11,453 nt of DNA from Parachlorella kessleri (taxonomy: Eukaryota > Chlorophyta > Trebouxiophyceae > Chlorellales > Chlorellaceae), in the NCBI GenBank assembly GCA_001598975.1, contig BBXU01001880.1:1-11453 (forward strand), in the 5' to 3' direction. The notes under the pieces were generated by a model. That model was given only the letters and a program-made list of their open reading frames with translations. It was not told where the DNA came from and searched no databases. Shown here piece by piece: positions 1 through 7,522 of this stretch. How positions within the stretch are numbered: position 1 is the first letter of the stretch; each line of letters begins with the position of its first letter. The position numbers and the translations under genes are program-made.

Positions 1-273
1 GGGGGGGCGCTTCCCAATTACCAAACTACATCCTCACTCTGCATTTCTCCAGGCAGTTTGCTAAGTGCCACTTTAGAACCTCCGTCTACTGTAAGCGCTG
101 CTCTACGGCTACGCATGTGCTCTTCCACCCTCACCGCTCCTCAATGGAGGCAGCGCTCGTGGCTAGCTTATCAAAGCCGGCCTACCCATGCTGTGACTGG
201 CCCGCTATAGGTTGTCTGTGCCACCGCCCGCCCTGTGGACGCACTTGTGTGCACGTCCGCCCCCGCTCTGCAG
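1..273 (+). other. No gene recognised; probable intron or upstream part of the plus-strand gene
   Basis: I see no convincing coding segment here. Open frames exist in several registers but have cysteine/proline-rich compositions unlike the exons elsewhere in the window. A pyrimidine-rich stretch ending in CTCTGCAG at 266-273 makes a good acceptor for the exon that follows, so this stretch is best read as intron of the plus-strand gene. A TGTAA at about 91-95 is present but is probably incidental, since a coding exon follows. Confidence 0.35.
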
Positions 274-575
274 GCAAGGTCCCCCGAACCACTGAGGGAG
301 GGTTTGTCATGACCAAGCCCCCAAGGCGACATCAGGCAGCAGCACAAGGGGGGGGCGGCGGCAGCGCCGCCAACGGCAGCGCAGCGGGGGCAGCAGCAGC
401 AGCAGCGGGGTCGGGCCTGATGCCAGGTGGCGTCCCGGTGGAGGGAGTCTCCCCTGAGCAGCAAGCAGAGGAGATAGAGCAGGCTGTGGAAGTCCGCATG
501 GGGGAGCTGCAGAAGCTTGTGGAGAGCATGGCAGCAGCGGCAGCGAGGCCACAGGCAGCCAGCCGGGATGGTTGA
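274..575 (+). CDS. Unidentified protein, C-terminal coding exon (partial gene)
   Basis: I do not recognise this gene. The frame runs from a probable acceptor (TGCAG ending at 273) to a TGA at 573-575. An ATG at 309 would give a short protein of 88 residues, but an internal or terminal exon of a longer gene entering from the left is more likely. The protein has a Gly/Ala/Ser low-complexity stretch, then an acidic, helix-forming segment (SPEQQAEEIEQAV followed by RMGELQKLVESM), then a poly-Ala and Arg/Gln tail. The charged, heptad-like helix is what makes this look truly coded. The stop seems real rather than part of an intron: a tandem copy of the exon end, 135 bases downstream, keeps both the frame and a TGA. 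A plus-strand TGTAA signal at 1242-1246 fits a 3' UTR of about 670 bases. The alternative is that GATG|GTTGAG is a donor and the gene continues. Confidence 0.4.
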
Positions 576-806
576 GAAGCAGTCTCATTTCTGTCCAGCC
601 TTGTTGTGCTGGCCTTGAATGCGGCAGCCCCCGGGGGACGTCACTGCTGCTGTTGCTGGTGGTGGATAGCAGCGGCAGCGAGGCCACAGCCAGCCGGCCG
701 GGATGCGTGAGCGCTCTTCTTAACGCGCTTCCCCTTTTGCCTGCGTGGGCTGGCCCTGGGTGCGGCAGCCCCTAGGGGGATGTGCAGCCACTGCTGCTGC
801 TGTGGC
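533..806 (+). repeat. Tandem duplication of the terminal exon end and stop codon (two units of about 135 bp)
   Basis: The segment starting at 533 (AGCAGCGGCAGCGAGGCC) recurs at 668 with few changes. The similarity continues through CCGGGATG, a TGA, a GCGGCAGCCCC block (about 618 and 761) and a final CTGCTGCTG-rich part. The first unit spans the last roughly 40 coding bases and the stop of the plus-strand exon; the second lies wholly in the 3' UTR. The second copy still reads in the same frame to a TGA. Confidence 0.7.
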
Positions 807-978
807 CAAGGGCTCCCCTGTTATGAGTCGAGGGAGTGGACCAGGGAGGCCTGTGGGGTGCTGCCGGCAGGGCGCAAGCGCAAGCGCTTGTTTCTGAAGA
901 TGGCGGCAGTTGCTGCAGACCAAGGAGAGACGGCCGCATGAAGGGTAACGGCAGGGCTAAGTGCAGTTGTGCTCTGGG

Positions 979-1100
979 GAGCACCTGTTGTTAGCATGGG
1001 TGGCAGGTAGCGGAAACAGGGAGTAGAGCTGGGCTGGACTGGAGCACCTGTTGTGCTTTCAAGGGTGGCAGGTCGTGTGAACAGAGAACGTGTGAGGGGC
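979..1100 (+). repeat. Imperfect tandem repeat, two units of about 63 bp
   Basis: GAGCACCTGTTGT at 979 recurs at 1042, each time followed by GGGTGGCAGGT and then an AACAG block. It lies in the inferred 3' UTR of the plus-strand gene. A third, more diverged piece lies near 1445-1480. Confidence 0.6.
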
Positions 1101-1218
1101 AAACTGTGCTGACAAGGCTGGGTGTATGTGTTTTTGCATTGCTGCAGTGCTCTCATATGTGGCTAGCATGGGGCGGCGGCTGTCGCAGCGGGCGTGCAGA
1201 GCAAGCAGAGGTTGGGCG

Positions 1219-1223
1219 TTACA
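1219..1223 (-). terminator. Polyadenylation signal for KIN17 (TGTAA)
   Basis: TTACA on the plus strand reads TGTAA on the minus strand. It is the first such pentamer downstream of the KIN17 stop (1753), giving a 3' UTR of about 530 bases. TGTAA is the known main poly(A) signal of chlorophycean algae; cleavage is usually 10-20 bases further on. Confidence 0.55.
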
Positions 1224-1241
1224 TCCTTGGTGACTACCCTT

Positions 1242-1246
1242 TGTAA
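1242..1246 (+). terminator. Polyadenylation signal for the plus-strand gene (TGTAA)
   Basis: This is the first TGTAA on the plus strand after the TGA at 573-575. With the minus-strand signal at 1219-1223 it forms a perfect 7-bp inverted repeat (CGTTACA at 1217-1223, TGTAACG at 1242-1248) with an 18-base spacer, so the two convergent transcripts should overlap by some tens of bases. Confidence 0.5.
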
Positions 1247-1699
1247 CGACGGTAATTAGTCTGAGTAAAACATAGGTAGCTGTGAGGTGACAGGACTGAG
1301 CGCAGGGTATGCTGAGGGGGGCTTTGCCAGCAACATAGGCTTGACTTCCCCAGCGCGTGTTTTGTCAGCCAGCATGACCATGCCTGCTTGCGGCCTTAGG
1401 GTTATTGTCTGATGAGTTGACCAGATGTACAAGCAGTGGGGGAGGGGTGCTTTTCCGTAGGGTGGCAGGTAGTGCAAACGAGAGGAGATAGGGGCTAGCT
1501 GTGTACTGAGGGCTGGGCTGAACTCCAATGGGATCCGTTTCGTAACAAGCTGATCTCCTGCTGCGGCGGAGCATTTGGTGTGTATCCGCACGCTGGTTAC
1601 CGACATTTGTCCACATGAGGGCTGCCTGCCAAGCGGGGCTTGACAGTTAGGCAGGACAGGGTTTCACCCTGTGTTGGTCTGCCGCCCTCACCAAAGGCG

Positions 1700-1779
1700 A
1701 TGTCACCGCCCCTGCATCTTGCAAATGTCACCGCCCCTGCATCTTGCAAATGTCACCGCCCCTGCATCTTGCAAATGTC
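1700..1779 (-). repeat. 25-bp tandem repeat, three copies, spanning the KIN17 stop codon
   Basis: Exact 25-bp units start at 1700, 1725 and 1750, with a partial unit after 1774. In the minus sense each unit reads through ACATTTGCAAGATGCAG and then GGGCGGTG. The copy nearest the coding side encodes the last residues of KIN17 (ICKMQGR and TGA); the other two lie in the 3' UTR. The copies appear identical, so the expansion is recent. Confidence 0.9.
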
Positions 1780-4700
1780 TTCATACTCGGCCCTCACCGT
1801 CTCCCCCTCGTGAGGCCCACTTCTCAGCTTGACCTGCAATCATTGGGCCAGCAGGCGCAGCATGGTAGTCAGCGGGCGCATCTCTGACATCAGCTCACAA
1901 GCATACCTGCATCCCATCCCTGTCAGTGCAGTCGCCCCTAAGTATTCCCTGTGTTTGCACCGCCTGCCACCACAAACACACGCCAGCTGCCCACAGGTGT
2001 CCAGAGGCCACGAGAGATCCACCGCTGATACCCAGTGCCCTCAAGGTGCTGCCGTCAGCAAGTCTCTGGGCTGTACTGATGGTCATCCCACAGCTCCTGC
2101 CAGCCCACCTGCGCCCTGTACTTATCCATGTCAATGTCCTGCTGCGTGATTCCTGGGGGCCTTGTGAAAGGGGCCCCCAACACCAACAAAAGAACCACCC
2201 CCCCGGCTCCTCCCTGCCCACCTGCGCCCGGTACTTTTTCGTGTCAATGTCCTGCAGCGTGGCCCTGGCGCCCTTGTATTGCCCGCCGACCACCAGTACC
2301 GCGCCGCCCGGCTGGGGGATGACCGTCTCCAGCTCCGCCTGGTCTACCCGCACAACATCCCCTGCGCCAGCCCGCCTGAGAATGCTTTTCTTGGCAATCG
2401 CCCAGATCGGGTTTGGGGCTCCAACGAGGAGCTTGGGAGCGCCAGCAGCCATAGCATGTGCTGCAGAGAATGACAGCGCATGCGCTACAAGCAAGCAAGC
2501 AAGCAAGCCTGAGAGCCGGGGCCACAGCTAGCTGCAGATGGGCTGCCCGAGAATGGTCAAAGCCAACCACCCGGGGTTGCAATTCCTCATGACGTCGCCA
2601 CTGCTGGGGCACCCCCGGCAGCCCTGCCGCACCCAATGCACTCAGCCCGGCATCCCATACTCGAACAACACAAACGCCAGCACCAGCTTAAGCGCATCTG
2701 CAACAAGAGGAGCTCTAGAACTCTAAAAGCTCACCTGAGTCCAGCATCTCGATCTCCCCAATAAACTTGTCCTGCACCCGCTTCACCAGGCCCTTCTTCT
2801 TGTAGTAGCCGTGCTCTGACAGCGCTTTACTCATGACCTTGACAATGATGCCCTCGGTAAGCCAGGTAGATAGGCCACGTGGCGGGCCGCCCGCTGCTGT
2901 TGCTGCTGCTGCCGCCGCTTGCTGCTCTCGCTGCTGCTTGGCTAGCCGGTCCTGCAGTGGGGCAGGCCACACATGACTGTGGGGGGCAATGGGAAGCAAA
3001 AGCAAGAGCTGGTCAGGCATGGCCACAGTACTACCCCATGTGCTGCCACTGCTCACCATGGACGAGACCCGAGCTAGCGGTTGCTGCCACGGTTCAGCTG
3101 CAAAGCTATCCCACTGCATTCAAGCCATGGAGAGGCAGAGGATCCCCTACACCCTCCTCCGGCCAAGTCCCAGCCTCTTGGCAAGACGCCCTCACACCTC
3201 CCATCTTTCCGTCAGCTCCCAGCTTGCATAGCAGCCACGATACTTAGAATACCTCGAGCACAGGAACCCCCGGCAACCCGCCGCCAAGGCCCAGCCCCTT
3301 TGGCAGGCCCTCACAGCCCCCCATCTTTCCCATCAGCTCCTCCAGCTTGCATGGCAGCCGCGAATGCTTAGAGCACAGAACCCCCCCAGAAACCCCCACC
3401 TAATCCATCAGCTCCTCCAGCTTGCCTGGAAGCCACAAATACTGTGAGCACAGAAACCCCCCGGGAACAACCCCCCCCGCCACACACACAGCCCCCCACC
3501 TTCTCCATAAGCTCCTCTAGCTTGCTGCGCTTGGCCGGCTGCTGCTGCGCCGCTGCCCCAGCGCCGCCCCCCCTGCTGCCCCCCCTAAGCCCGTCCCTGT
3601 CCGCCTCGTCAAACGCCGCCACCGGCCGCACTGACTTCTGCTGCTTTGCGTCTTCCTGGAAGGCCGCACCTGCTGCTGGGCCTGCTCCGCCTGGCCTGGC
3701 TGCTGCTGCGAGGGCAAAGCCCAGGGGCTTGTCCAGCTGCTCGCGGTTGAGTTCTGAGCCGGCCACAGCGCCGCTCGGCTCTGTTTCCTCACCTACAAGG
3801 GAGCACCCCTGAGACACCCCTGAGACGCCAGCAGCAGAGGAACGTGAAGCATATCGCTCGTTATTCCTTCGGCGAGCAGGACGCACGGGAGAGTGGGGAG
3901 CAGCGGGCCAGCTGCGGCCATGCGGCAGCAGCAAGCACAGCCCGGAGCCGTCCGGCGGCGCTGCACAGGGCGTGACCAATGACCGACTTCCAACCCGGGT
4001 ACAGCGCTGCAAGCCGCCTCCGGTGAGCCTACCTTGCTGCGCGGCCGCCACCGCCTGCGCCCGCGCTATCTGTTCTTCCAGCGCCCGCGCGTGCCGCTCC
4101 TCCTCCTCCAGCTCAGCACGCTCACGCTTTGCCCGCTTCTTCTCACCCAGCTCCTGCACGAGCGGGCATTTGCTTGTCTCTATCTCTTTTCCTTCAGCGC
4201 CTAGACCATCAAAAAGAGAGCTCTCGAGAGGCATCATTCGTAAGTTGTGCAGGCGTGAAATGAAAGGAAGGCGTAAAAACCGTAAACAGTGAAAAGAGAC
4301 ATTAAGGCCAGCTCCTGGCATGGCCACAGCCCCATGCTGGGAAGAAGGACTTGGCCTGCTCGGTCTGATTCTGCAAGCCATGACTGGTACTCTTGTACTG
4401 GCCATTCCTGTCCCACGTGCTACAGGCTTGGGAATTAGGGGCACAACTTTTCTAGCCCCTTATCGCCCCCTAAGGCAGTCCTCCTGTCGCCCCTGATGCA
4501 ACCTATAGCTGTGCAACACGCGCCCAGCAAGCAGTGAGACCTGGTCCACCCCAGACCCATGGATGAGTAGGTTTTGAGGTAATGACCTAGTCAGATGAGA
4601 GCAAACTAGCTATAACCCCTTTGTGGACTTTCCCAGGGTATCGGGGTATCAACCCAGCGCACCACTGCGGGGTCCTTGTGTAAGAGCATGATGTACCAGC

Positions 4701-6357
4701 CCTAGCTGGATCTTTTTAAAATATCCAAGGGCCTACCCAGCACACCTTCAAGGGATCCTTGTGAATGAGTGTGATATACCCGCCCTTGGTGAATCTATCC
4801 AGAGTTCTAAGGACCTACCCAGCGCACCACTGCGGGGTCCTTGTGTACGAGCGTGATGTACCAGCCCTTGGTGGATCTTTCCAGAGTATTTGAGGATCCA
4901 ACCAGCGCACCTCTGCGGGGTCCTTGTGTATGCGCGTGATGTACCAGCCCTTGGGCGTCTCCTCCACCTTGCACTTGCCCTCGCGCCCCAGGTACTTGAC
5001 AAACTCCGTCAACGTCAGCCACTTGGTGCTGTTCATGTGTACGTGGTACCTGCGACAGGGGGCCAGCCGGTTAAAAGGGTTCATATAAATATGGCACCTA
5101 CGGCAGGGTGCCAACCGGTTGGTACTGTTCACATGTATGTGGTACCTGCGGCAGGGGGTTCAGCCACTCAGTGCCGCCCATGTGTTGATGTGGTACCTGC
5201 GGCAGGGAGTGAGCAGCAGCAGGAGCTTGCTCTGTCGTCACAACAGTAGCAGCAAGCGTCACGTACGCTGGCGCAAATACGGTGCCTGCAGCGCGGGCCA
5301 CGGACCAGCCACGAGGGCCACTTATGAATCCCATGTGCCTGGGGTTCCACATGCCCGTTAGGGCTGCAATCGGGTCATACAAGGAGTGAGCAGGGGAAAA
5401 GCAGCCATGCGCTTGGTCCCCTTTTGGAAAGCTGGCGCAACTAGCGGTGCAGGGTACAGGGCGGGCGACATAACTCTAACCAGGCGAGCTGGTGACAGCG
5501 TGACAGCGTGACAAGCTCTTTAGGTGGCCAGCACAGATCTCATGCCCCACGCTCCACGCCTCTACCTTCAAGGCAACTTGTTGGTTTTCTCCCCCCAGCC
5601 ATACCAGACCATTGTTCACATCACAACGCCCCTCCCCGCGCCCGCCCACACGCACACAACCACCACCCCTTCTCCACCCACACACACGCCACTTACTTGT
5701 CGTTGATGTACTCGTTATACACCACGTTGGCGGAGACCCTGGAGAAGGGGTGCGCCCGTCGCAAGTGCTCCATGAAGGAGCTCTCAAACTCCTCGCTGTA
5801 CCCCTCCACCACCCGCATGGGGTTCTGCCCAAAGATCTCCATCTGCCGCTTGTGCGACTCGCTGGTCAGGTGGCACTTGAAGCCGTTCTCGTCGCGGCAC
5901 TGCTTCTGGCACATCTGGCAGTACCAGCGCAGCTTCTGCAGGCCCTTGGCCTTGATGCGGTTGGCTGCAGGGACGGCAGGAAGTTTGTGCCGCAAAGAGT
6001 TTGTGAGGCACGGTTTTCGTGGTTGTCGGGTGGGAGCTGCGCGACAAGCCGAAATCAAAGCAGCAGAAGGGGTGAGCGGCAAGCTACCAGGCACAGCAAG
6101 CCAGTCAAGCTCGTGATGGCCAAGCATGACACACACCTATCGCCTTAGGTGTGAGGAAGTCTGCAGGCAGGCACACATGGGAACCGAGTCAGCCAAGCAC
6201 AGAAGGACTGGTAAGTTCTACTAATGTGCCGCGAGCCTAGGTACGCTTTCAAGCTAGTGAGGGTTGTTGCCAAGTGGCGAGTCATGCGCAGGTGACTTGC
6301 ACTTTGAGGGACTCTTAGGAAATTTCAGCCTGCCCAAAGCGCACCATTCTTCCCCAT
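1753..6357 (-). CDS. KIN17: KIN17 zinc-finger DNA/RNA-binding protein, nine exons, complete
   Basis: KIN17 is a conserved nuclear protein that binds curved DNA and RNA and acts in DNA repair, replication and splicing (family knowledge). Exons in transcript order: 6357-6345, 6160-6137, 5964-5697, 5049-4911, 4153-4033, 3792-3500, 2951-2735, 2361-2222, 1833-1753. All introns are GT-AG, and phases join to 431 codons plus TGA; known family members have about 390-410 residues. The N-terminus MGKNDFLTPKAIANRIKAKG needs two tiny exons of 13 and 24 bases. The C2H2 finger is C28, C31, H44, H50. The winged-helix domain follows (about 51-145, with VVYNEYINDK and STKWLTLTEFVKYLGREGKC). Next come a charged coiled coil (149-188), a low-complexity linker with KRSKLEELMEK, a first SH3-like part (EGIIVKVMSKAL, GYYKKKGLVKRV), and a KOW/SH3-like C-terminus (VDQAELETVIPQPGG, ending YEDICKMQGR). 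Introns 3, 4, 6 and 8 carry tandem copies of the exon edges beside them. Intron 7 (2362-2734) shows little besides a CAAG run, and introns 1, 2 and 5 show nothing notable. Confidence 0.96.
2090..2265 (-). repeat. Duplicated 3' edge and donor of KIN17 exon 8
   Basis: The exon 8 end (donor at 2221) has a second copy 113 bases further into intron 8. CCCACCTGCGCCC occurs at 2104 and 2217, each followed by GTACTT and TGTCAATGTCCTGC. On the minus strand the copy still reads GGGCGCAG|GTGGGC, so both coding bases and donor are preserved. The copy lacks three bases within the coding-like part. Confidence 0.85.
2154..2179. other. Inverted repeat in KIN17 intron 8
   Basis: TGGGGGCC at 2154-2161 is the reverse complement of GGCCCCCA at 2172-2179, with a 10-base loop. 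It lies between the true exon 8 donor and its downstream copy. A stable RNA hairpin could form there; any role is unknown. Confidence 0.5.
2488..2507. repeat. (CAAG)5 simple repeat in KIN17 intron 7
   Basis: Five perfect CAAG units, in an intron, with no sign of function. Confidence 0.85.
3150..3515 (-). repeat. Tandem copies of the KIN17 exon 6 3' edge in intron 6
   Basis: In the minus sense the exon end encodes SKLEELMEK with donor GTGGGG (after 3500). Degenerate copies of this edge (AGCTGGAGGAGCTGATGG) occur with their donor-equivalent points near 3400 (offset 100), 3325 (75 further) and about 3205. The copy near 3400 keeps AG|GTGGGGG. The copy near 3325 has ATGGGG, so its GT is lost. The units also share an intronic block (GAGCACAG followed by AACCCCC). 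The outer copies extend on the left to about 3150, where a CCAAGTCCCAGCC block matches CCAAGGCCCAGCC near 3284. Confidence 0.85.
4640..4945 (-). repeat. Array of four KIN17 exon 4 donor edges (units of 82-83 bp)
   Basis: The true exon 4 end is at 4911 (GCAGAG|GTGCGC). Equivalent points occur at 4828, 4746 and 4663, with spacings of 83, 82 and 83. Each unit holds about 42 bases of exon end (coding-like GWYIT, HKDP) plus about 40 bases of early intron. The copies at 4828 and 4663 keep GTGCGC and the one at 4746 has GTGTGC, so all three are potential alternative donors. The spacings are not multiples of three. Confidence 0.92.
5015..5210 (-). repeat. Array of four KIN17 exon 4 acceptor edges (units of 48, 48 and 51 bp)
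   Basis: The true exon 4 starts at 5049 (CGCAG|GTACCACG). Equivalent acceptors occur at 5097, 5145 and 5196. Each copy repeats the tail of intron 3 (GGCCCCCTG-like, then CGCAG or CGTAG) and about 30 bases of exon start (YHVHMNS-like). All spacings are multiples of three. From 5145 or 5097 the frame is open into the real exon, so use of these acceptors would insert 32 or 16 residues. From 5196 a TGA intervenes. Confidence 0.92.
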
Positions 6358-7522
6358 GCTGGTGGGGCCCCCTTACAAAGTCGCAAGGTAGCCAAAAAGC
6401 AGGCGTTCAACAAAAGTGCTGTTGGTAGTGCTCTGAAGGCAGGTGTACGTGACGTCTGAACCACGAAAGCAAGGCTCTGTTCTACATGCTCGTAGAGCTG
6501 CAGCAAGCGAAGTTCTGTGCCACCGTGAGAACCGCAGCAGGGGCGGAGCAGGGGCGCCAGAAGGGGGGGCTTAGCCTCGCCCTGCCGGTACAAGGCACGG
6601 GAGAGTGGACGTTGAATCACTCACAGGGGAGGTCTGCCTAGAACTGGCTTTAAGAGTAACACTTGCTGCTCAGCAGAAGGCAAATCCAATGCGTGGCTGT
6701 GCCACAGTTTTCACAATAAGGCCAATACTAGCGCAGTCTTGCGGGGCTGGAAGTCCCTCGCAGCGGCTTGTATTGTGAACTCAAGTACAACGGGCTTTGC
6801 ACCAAGCTCTACTATCGAAGGTTAGGGGTGGTAGCGCACATCCAAGGTCCTGAACTAGCCTGCGGGGAGACTACCCTAGCCGACGAACATGGGCAGGCAA
6901 GTAAGCGAAGTGAGACCCGAAGTACAAAACCCCCTGAAGAAGGGGCCGCACAGACACTGAACCTAGGAACCCCTGTTCCCCCCACGCGTAAACAAGTGGC
7001 ATAGGGTGCCATAACCAGATCCAACACCCCCCAGCCAACCACCGCAGACTACTCCATTTCTCTAAGGAAGTGCAACGTGCAAAGCTGCGACTGACAATAC
7101 CGCTAACACTTAGCTGGAAGAAAACAGTATCTTGGAACAACTTTGCCGGAAAGAAAGGCTAGGCACGATAGAAGACACCACTAATTGCAGACCAAGTCCG
7201 CCGACTAGGCTCCATACCCCTACACCAAGAAAGAGAGATAGGACATGCAGAGCTCAAAGAAATTTCAGTCCCGACATGCAAATACAAAATGGGCTAATAC
7301 CTCAAAAGGGTCAAGACTTGTTATAAGTGGTTGTTGTGCTGTCAAATACTGCGAACCTGCCGGACCCAGGTGGGTGCCATCCCGATGCGCCCGCTACGAC
7401 AACTCAAATGCGACAGGTCAGCATATCCCGTCCAGACACTAGACCCCCTACTGTTTGCTCCCCGCCCCTGCTCCCAGCGAGAACGGGCAGCACACCCAGC
7501 ACTAACTAGTGGTACTGCGTTC
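6358..7522. other. Intergenic region between the permease and KIN17
   Basis: No coding exon, RNA gene or transposon end is recognised. It should hold the 3' UTR of the permease (from 7522 downwards) and the promoter and 5' UTR of KIN17 (just above 6357). I see no TATA box that I would defend. Base composition is less GC-rich at about 6640-7330 than in the flanking exons. The open frames here have no recognisable similarity. Confidence 0.5.
6373..6377 (-). terminator. Candidate polyadenylation signal of the permease gene
   Basis: TTACA here reads TGTAA on the minus strand and is the only one between the permease stop (7523) and KIN17. It lies only 16 bases before the KIN17 ATG (6357). If it is used, the permease 3' UTR is about 1.15 kb and runs over the KIN17 promoter; if not, a variant signal is used. 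Confidence 0.25.

Larger units (their letters stand above)
576..1752. other. Convergent 3' UTR region between the plus-strand gene and KIN17
   Basis: No coding exon is recognised. The left part (576 to about 1260) is read as the 3' UTR of the plus-strand gene, and the right part (1752 down to about 1205) as the 3' UTR of KIN17, each defined by the first TGTAA on its strand after its stop codon. Repeats at 668-806, 979-1100 and 1700-1779 lie in it. A diverged relative of the 979-1100 unit (GGGTGGCAGGTAGTGCAAAC) is seen at about 1459. Confidence 0.5.

Noticed and set aside
1895..2506. 203-residue minus-strand open frame
   Set aside because: Only 2361-2222 is KIN17 exon 8. The rest is intron read-through, and the true C-terminus is the exon at 1833-1753.
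3368..4444. 358-residue minus-strand open frame as one gene
   Set aside because: It joins KIN17 exons 5 and 6 through an intron and runs into both flanking introns; only 4153-4033 and 3792-3500 match the family, with good splice sites at each edge.
4640..5210. CRISPR-like or satellite array
   Set aside because: The units are degenerate copies of KIN17 exon 4 edges with no unique spacers, in a eukaryotic intron.
6768..7004. 78-residue plus-strand open frame in the intergenic region
   Set aside because: No recognisable motif, no splice or poly(A) context, and composition like the surrounding non-coding DNA.
6640..7330. Possible tRNA or other structured RNA in the less GC-rich intergenic stretch
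   Set aside because: Small hairpins exist (such as CCCCCTGAAGAAGGGG) but no cloverleaf or conserved A/B box pattern could be assembled.
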